The position numbers were made by a program, and so were the translations under genes. The notes under the pieces are model-generated. The model did no database searches. It was not told where the DNA came from and saw nothing but the letters and a program-made list of their open reading frames with translations. A stretch of DNA of 64,000 nucleotides, from assembly GCF_007676705.1 (NCBI RefSeq), contig NZ_VEBF01000004.1, positions 62,001 to 126,000 on the forward strand. The letters run 5' to 3'. Below, one piece after another: positions 60,406 to 64,000 of the stretch (its first letter is position 1; each line of letters begins with the position of its first letter). The DNA comes from Paenibacillus xylanexedens (lineage in GTDB: Bacteria; Bacillota; Bacilli; Paenibacillales; Paenibacillaceae).

Positions 60406-61443
60406 TTGAAAAACATGATTTATGATTGCATCGTTATTGGTGGTGGTCAATCCGGTTTGGCAGCGGCCTATTACTTACAAGAAGCTAAATGGAACTTTAT
60501 CTTACTGGAAAAAAGTGAAGAACATTTAGGATCATGGGCAAATTATTATGATAGCTTAACGTTGTTCTCGCCTGCACCCTATTCCTCATTGCCAGGGCTC
60601 CCATTTCCAGGCGGTGCAAATGTTTATCCGCGTAGAGATGAGGTTGTACAATACTTAAAGTCTTATGCGGCTACATACAATTTTCCAATACACTCAGGGC
60701 AAGAAGTAATCAAAGTGGATAAGGAAAGTAATATCTATACAGTCCATACCTCAAGCGGAGAACAGTTTCCTACACGGTCCATCATTTGTGCAAGCGGGGC
60801 ATTCGTAAATCCTCATATTCCAGACATTCCTGGCATGCATGAATTTAAGGGGGAAATGCTTCATGCCAAGGACTACCGAAATGGGAAAGAGTTTAAAAAC
60901 AAACGGATCATTGTTGTTGGAGGCGGAAATTCGGCGATACAAATAGCGGTTGAACTTGCTAGTACGGCTCATGTTACGATTGCATCCAGAAGCCCGATCA
61001 AATTCAAGCCGCAGGTCATTGCGGGGAAAGATATTCACTTTTGGCTAACCATACTTAGGCTTGATCAATCCAATTGGGGCAAACGATTATTGCAAAAAAG
61101 TAGTGACGGTGTCCTTGATACGGGTATATATAAAAATGCTATCGATCAAGCTAAGCCAGGTGCCAAACCGATGTTTAAAGCTTTTACGGAAAATGGGATA
61201 GTGTGGGCAGATGAGACTCGTGAAGATGTGGATGTCGTTCTTTTTGCCACAGGTTATATTCCGGATTTCGAATATCTTAGTGGATTAAACGCTCTTGATT
61301 CATCAGGTGTACCTTTAAAACAAAGCGATGAAAGTATCCATTTCGTAGGTATACCGTGGCAGACCTCATTTGCGTCTGCGACGATTCGAGGTTCTGGGAA
61401 AGACGCGAAAAAAGCTGTACAATCGCTTGTGAAAAGATTGTGA
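60406..61443 (+). CDS. arsO: ArsO-family flavin-dependent monooxygenase
   Basis: A 345-residue NAD(P)H-dependent flavoprotein: FAD motif GGGQSGLAAAYYL, the W-containing LGSWANYYDSLTLFSPAPYSSLPGLPFPG typical of ArsO/flavin monooxygenases, the NADPH motif VVGGGNSAIQIAVEL and the C-terminal FATGYIPDF. ArsO genes occur in ars operons; a role in oxidising arsenic species is assumed in the literature but not settled. The start is TTG with GAAGGAGGG upstream. It shares ancestry with the preceding flavoprotein. Confidence 0.88.
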   Translation: MKNMIYDCIVIGGGQSGLAAAYYLQEAKWNFILLEKSEEHLGSWANYYDSLTLFSPAPYSSLPGLPFPGGANVYPRRDEVVQYLKSYAATYNFPIHSGQEVIKVDKESNIYTVHTSSGEQFPTRSIICASGAFVNPHIPDIPGMHEFKGEMLHAKDYRNGKEFKNKRIIVVGGGNSAIQIAVELASTAHVTIASRSPIKFKPQVIAGKDIHFWLTILRLDQSNWGKRLLQKSSDGVLDTGIYKNAIDQAKPGAKPMFKAFTENGIVWADETREDVDVVLFATGYIPDFEYLSGLNALDSSGVPLKQSDESIHFVGIPWQTSFASATIRGSGKDAKKAVQSLVKRL

Positions 61444-61462
61444 GCTATCGAATTTCAGGAGG

Positions 61463-61642
61463 ATGGCAGCACAACTTAGTGATGCAATCTTAAAACAATG
61501 GCACGTAGAGGTATATCAACATGATGAATCATTAGATCAAGGTGGAGTCATTGATTATCAAACAAAGGATATTATTAAAATGAAAGACGGTCATTATTTT
61601 ATTAAGTCAAAATGTAAATATTTAGTTCGAGAGCAAAGATAG
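61463..61642 (+). CDS. Small protein of unknown function (possible remnant)
   Basis: A 59-residue frame (starts MAAQLSDAILKQWHVEVYQHD, includes DQGGVIDYQTKDIIKMKDGHYFIKSKCKYLV) with coding-like composition. CAGGAGG directly abuts the ATG, which is too close for good initiation. A terminator follows 7 bases after the stop, supporting a former or real gene end. It may be an intact small gene with an odd start or a truncated remainder. Confidence 0.5.
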   Translation: MAAQLSDAILKQWHVEVYQHDESLDQGGVIDYQTKDIIKMKDGHYFIKSKCKYLVREQR

Positions 61643-61649
61643 CAATGGT

Positions 61650-61679
61650 AAAGTAGGCAATTTTTATTGCCGACTTTTT
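61650..61679 (+). terminator. Terminator before arsR
   Basis: AAGTAGGCAAT/ATTGCCGACTT with a 4-base loop and TTT after the stem; it separates the arsO unit from arsRBC. Confidence 0.8.
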
Positions 61680-61706
61680 GGTGTAGTAAACCTAATATAT
61701 TCGTGA

Positions 61707-61735
61707 TTGATTATATAAGTGGTTTATTATATGAT
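61707..61735 (+). promoter_or_regulatory. Promoter of arsRBC
   Basis: TTGATT (61707-61712) and TATGAT (61730-61735) with a 17-base spacer. The surrounding ATTATATAA and TTATATTATTAA segments form imperfect inverted arms that could be the ArsR operator. Confidence 0.6.
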
Positions 61736-61781
61736 TATATTATTAAATGAAACCAACGAGAATATCACAGGAGGTGTACAT

Positions 61782-62111
61782 ATGGAACAAAAAATTCAGG
61801 AGATGGCTGAGGCGTATAAGTTATTGGCTGATAAAACACGGTTGACCATCGTTGCATTACTTAAAGAACAGGAACTTTGTGTATGTGATATCACAGATAT
61901 TATTGGCATGTCTCAACCAAACGCCAGTCAGCATCTTCGAAAACTGAAAGCAGCTGGTTTTCTTAATGAAAAGAAAAAAGGGCAGTGGGTTTACTACTCT
62001 CTTAATCCGGACGCGAAAGCATATGTTCAATGTGTGTATCCGTACCTGCCTTCCATGAAAAACAAAATAGCAGGATTGAAAAACTGCTGCGGTCCTCAGG
62101 AGGAAGCATGA
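61782..62111 (+). CDS. arsR: Arsenite-responsive repressor ArsR
   Basis: A 109-residue winged-helix repressor of the ArsR/SmtB family. The metal site ELCVCDIT holds Cys33 and Cys35 at the start of the recognition region ([20 protein letters not shown]), and a C-terminal NCCG (Cys102-103) could add ligands. As(III) or Sb(III) binding releases it from DNA. GGAGGTG precedes the ATG at 61782. Its TGA overlaps the arsB ATG. Confidence 0.95.
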   Translation: MEQKIQEMAEAYKLLADKTRLTIVALLKEQELCVCDITDIIGMSQPNASQHLRKLKAAGFLNEKKKGQWVYYSLNPDAKAYVQCVYPYLPSMKNKIAGLKNCCGPQEEA

Positions 62112-63544
62112 CCATTATCGCAATTTTAATCTTTTTGCTTACACTGACTTTTGTGATTTGGCAACCTAAGGGACTTAATATTGGATGGTCAGCGTCAGCT
62201 GGAGCTGTCCTTGCTCTCCTTTTTGGAGTCGTCAGTCTATCCGATGTAGGTACGGTCACAGGAATCGTATGGAACGCCACGCTTGCTTTCGTAGCCATTA
62301 TTCTAATTTCGCTGATTTTAGATGAAATCGGATTTTTTGAATGGGCTGCATTACACATGGCAAGGCTCGCAAGAGGTAATGGCAAGCTGATGTTCGTTTA
62401 TGTTGTGCTGCTTGGTGCAGGAGTAGCAGCGTTCTTTGCAAATGACGGCGCCGCACTGATATTAACACCAATCGTACTCGCCATGGTTCGAGCGCTCAAA
62501 TTTGATCAAAAGATGATTTTACCTTTTATTATTGCAAGTGGTTTTATTGCAGATACAACTTCGCTCCCACTTGTAGTCAGTAACCTCGTCAATATCGTTT
62601 CTGCGGATTACTTCGGTATCGGTTTTGTGGAGTACGCCAGTCGTATGATTGTTCCCAATTTCTTTTCAATTTTAGCGAGTCTCTTGGTCTTGTTCTTGTT
62701 CTTTAGAAAAAGTATTCCAGGGAACTACGAAGTCAGTCAGCTCAAAAAGCCAGCTGATGCGATCAAGGACAAGAAACTGTTCAAAATATCTTGGGTGATC
62801 TTAGCCGTGCTATTGGTTGCGTACTTGATGAGCGAGTTCATTCAAGTTCCGGTGTCTGTTATCGCTGGGGTGATAGCCATCTTGTTTATTTTAGCTGCAC
62901 GACGAAGTCACGCTATTCAAACATGGAAGCTCATCAAAGGGGCTCCATGGGCAGTAGTTATTTTCTCCATTGGTATGTACGTCGTCGTTTATGGACTACG
63001 AAATGTGGGATTGACGGATGAACTTGGGAAGGTCATTCAAGCTATTGCCGACCAGGGGCTCTACATCTCCACACTTGGCATGGGCTTTCTGGCTGCGATA
63101 TTGTCTTCGCTTATGAACAATATGCCGACAGTGATGATTGATGCGCTTGCTATTGATGGAACCAATACGCAAGGTGTCATCCGGGAATCGCTGATTTATG
63201 CCAATATTATCGGCAGTGACTTGGGTCCAAAAATTACACCGATCGGATCGCTCGCAACACTTTTGTGGCTACATGTACTGTCCCGTAAGGATGTAAAAAT
63301 CACGTGGGGAAGTTATTTCAAAATTGGGATTGTACTCACCATCCCAACGCTCTTTATCACGTTAACAGGACTGTATTTGTGGCTACACTTGATCCATTCA
63401 ACAAACATAAACGTTTGGTTAATGATTGCCGTAATCACAGCCATATTGGTTGTTATCGCTTGGATCATCAAAGCGTTGATTAATCCAAAAATGGGCGAAG
63501 CGAAAACACAAGTAAGCCAAACCGAAGATAAAGGAGATCAATAA
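62108..63544 (+). CDS. arsB: Arsenite efflux permease ArsB
   Basis: A 478-residue membrane protein of the ArsB/NhaD superfamily with 12 or more helices. Family segments include [53 protein letters not shown] and [19 protein letters not shown]. It exports As(OH)3 and Sb(OH)3, alone or with ArsA. The ATG overlaps the arsR stop (ATGA). It is somewhat longer than the usual 430 residues because of a C-terminal extra segment and tail. Confidence 0.95.
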   Translation: MTIIAILIFLLTLTFVIWQPKGLNIGWSASAGAVLALLFGVVSLSDVGTVTGIVWNATLAFVAIILISLILDEIGFFEWAALHMARLARGNGKLMFVYVVLLGAGVAAFFANDGAALILTPIVLAMVRALKFDQKMILPFIIASGFIADTTSLPLVVSNLVNIVSADYFGIGFVEYASRMIVPNFFSILASLLVLFLFFRKSIPGNYEVSQLKKPADAIKDKKLFKISWVILAVLLVAYLMSEFIQVPVSVIAGVIAILFILAARRSHAIQTWKLIKGAPWAVVIFSIGMYVVVYGLRNVGLTDELGKVIQAIADQGLYISTLGMGFLAAILSSLMNNMPTVMIDALAIDGTNTQGVIRESLIYANIIGSDLGPKITPIGSLATLLWLHVLSRKDVKITWGSYFKIGIVLTIPTLFITLTGLYLWLHLIHSTNINVWLMIAVITAILVVIAWIIKALINPKMGEAKTQVSQTEDKGDQ

Positions 63545-63546
63545 TC

Positions 63547-63972
63547 ATGAACAACAAACCACTTGTTTACTTTTTGTGTACAGGGAACTCTTGCAGAAGC
63601 CAAATCGCCGATGGATTTTTGAAGGCACTCGGTAGTGAACAATACGAGGTGAGAAGTGCAGGGTTAGAGGCACATGGCTTAAATCCTCGTGCTGTTCAAA
63701 CGATGAAAGAAGCTGGGATCGATATCTCCAATCATACATCAGATGTGATTGATCCTGATATTTTAAAACAAGCAGACTACATCATCACTCTTTGTGGTCA
63801 TGCCAACGATAATTGTCCAGTTGTACGTAATGACAAAGCTGAAAGATGGCACTGGGGCTTCGATGATCCAGCCAAGGCGACAGGTACAGAGGAAGAAATC
63901 ACAGCTACATTCGCTGAGGTCCGCGATTCAATTAAAGCTCGAATTGAACAATTCTTGAAAGAAGGTAAGTAA
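63547..63972 (+). CDS. arsC: Thioredoxin-coupled arsenate reductase ArsC
   Basis: A 141-residue reductase with the low-molecular-weight phosphatase fold. The P-loop CTGNSCRS gives nucleophile Cys11, and the relay pair is Cys83/Cys90 (LCGHANDNC), the pattern of the thioredoxin-dependent pI258/B. subtilis type. It reduces arsenate to arsenite for ArsB export. It starts 2 bases after arsB, with AAGGAGATC upstream. Confidence 0.95.
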   Translation: MNNKPLVYFLCTGNSCRSQIADGFLKALGSEQYEVRSAGLEAHGLNPRAVQTMKEAGIDISNHTSDVIDPDILKQADYIITLCGHANDNCPVVRNDKAERWHWGFDDPAKATGTEEEITATFAEVRDSIKARIEQFLKEGK

Positions 63973-63973
63973 G

Positions 63974-64000
63974 ATGAATCATGTCAAAAAGGAGTACCAT
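63974..64000 (+). other. Start of a next gene at the window edge
   Basis: After arsC an AAAAAGGAG ribosome site is followed by TACCAT at the last base, so the next start codon may be an ATG whose last base lies just outside. The ATG at 63974 is an alternative. The product cannot be told. Confidence 0.35.

Noticed and set aside
1-64000. CRISPR array, tRNA or rRNA genes, complete prophage
   Set aside because: No regularly spaced direct repeats, no cloverleaf or rRNA sequence recognised, and no phage structural genes or integrase.

Overview
The window reads as a chromosomal segment of a Gram-positive, spore-forming Firmicute, most probably Paenibacillus. Evidence: strong AGGAGG-type ribosome binding sites, frequent TTG/GTG starts, a SAM (S-box) riboswitch, and recognisable Bacillales genes (sda, the initiation protein DnaB, yutI/yuzB/yutJ/yutM and yumC/yuiB relatives, hemQ, ctaA, a YheC/D-type protein). 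Base composition is moderate over most of the window and more AT-rich from about 50.7 kb onwards. No rRNA, tRNA, CRISPR array or intact transposase was seen.

Layout: 0-3 kb, end of a Mn/Zn-type ABC importer operon. 3.1-5 kb, a membrane-anchored SMP-30-like protein beside a decayed TetR gene. 5-12.8 kb, HAD phosphatase, DUF456, a MurJ/SpoVB-type flippase, DUF2515, a thioredoxin-like protein, heme A synthase and a HEPN protein. 12.8-15.9 kb, SAM riboswitch and metNIQ. 15.9-21.9 kb, DUF2167, an SDR, and the Fe-S/NADH group (Nfu, YuzB, YutJ, HesB) together with aminofutalosine synthase mqnE, which has a long structured leader. 21.9-30.2 kb, a membrane AraC sensor-regulator, an LplABC-type sugar importer and two Gfo/Idh/MocA dehydrogenases. 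30.2-38.5 kb, small accessory genes, a collapsed RNA-ligase pseudogene, RarD and a secreted GH53 galactanase. 38.5-42.5 kb, ppk (behind a Pho-box-like array) convergent with ppx. 42.7-50.7 kb, a YheC/D-like protein, sda with a DnaA-box cluster, YumC-type reductase, NDH-2 with a Rex-like site, hemQ, yuiB and dnaB. 50.7-57.7 kb, an AT-rich accessory stretch with broken genes, a WYL regulator with a duplicated promoter block, and orphans. 57.8-64 kb, an arsenic resistance island: arsN1-type acetyltransferase, a cysteine-rich MarR regulator, a cysteine-rich flavoprotein, arsO, arsR, arsB and arsC.

The most interesting signals are: (i) an arsenic module built on a MarR-type regulator and a flavoprotein, both carrying vicinal Cys pairs, with a matching operator at each promoter; (ii) a roughly 210-nt multi-hairpin leader of mqnE closed by a perfect 12-bp stem; (iii) an interspersed family of long palindromic intergenic elements with shared ends (AAGTTGAACT type); and (iv) several well-placed regulatory sites: DnaA boxes at sda, a Rex-like box at ndh, a Pho-like box at ppk and a duplicated block around a WYL regulator. 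All coordinates and similarities were read by eye; no search or folding program was run.
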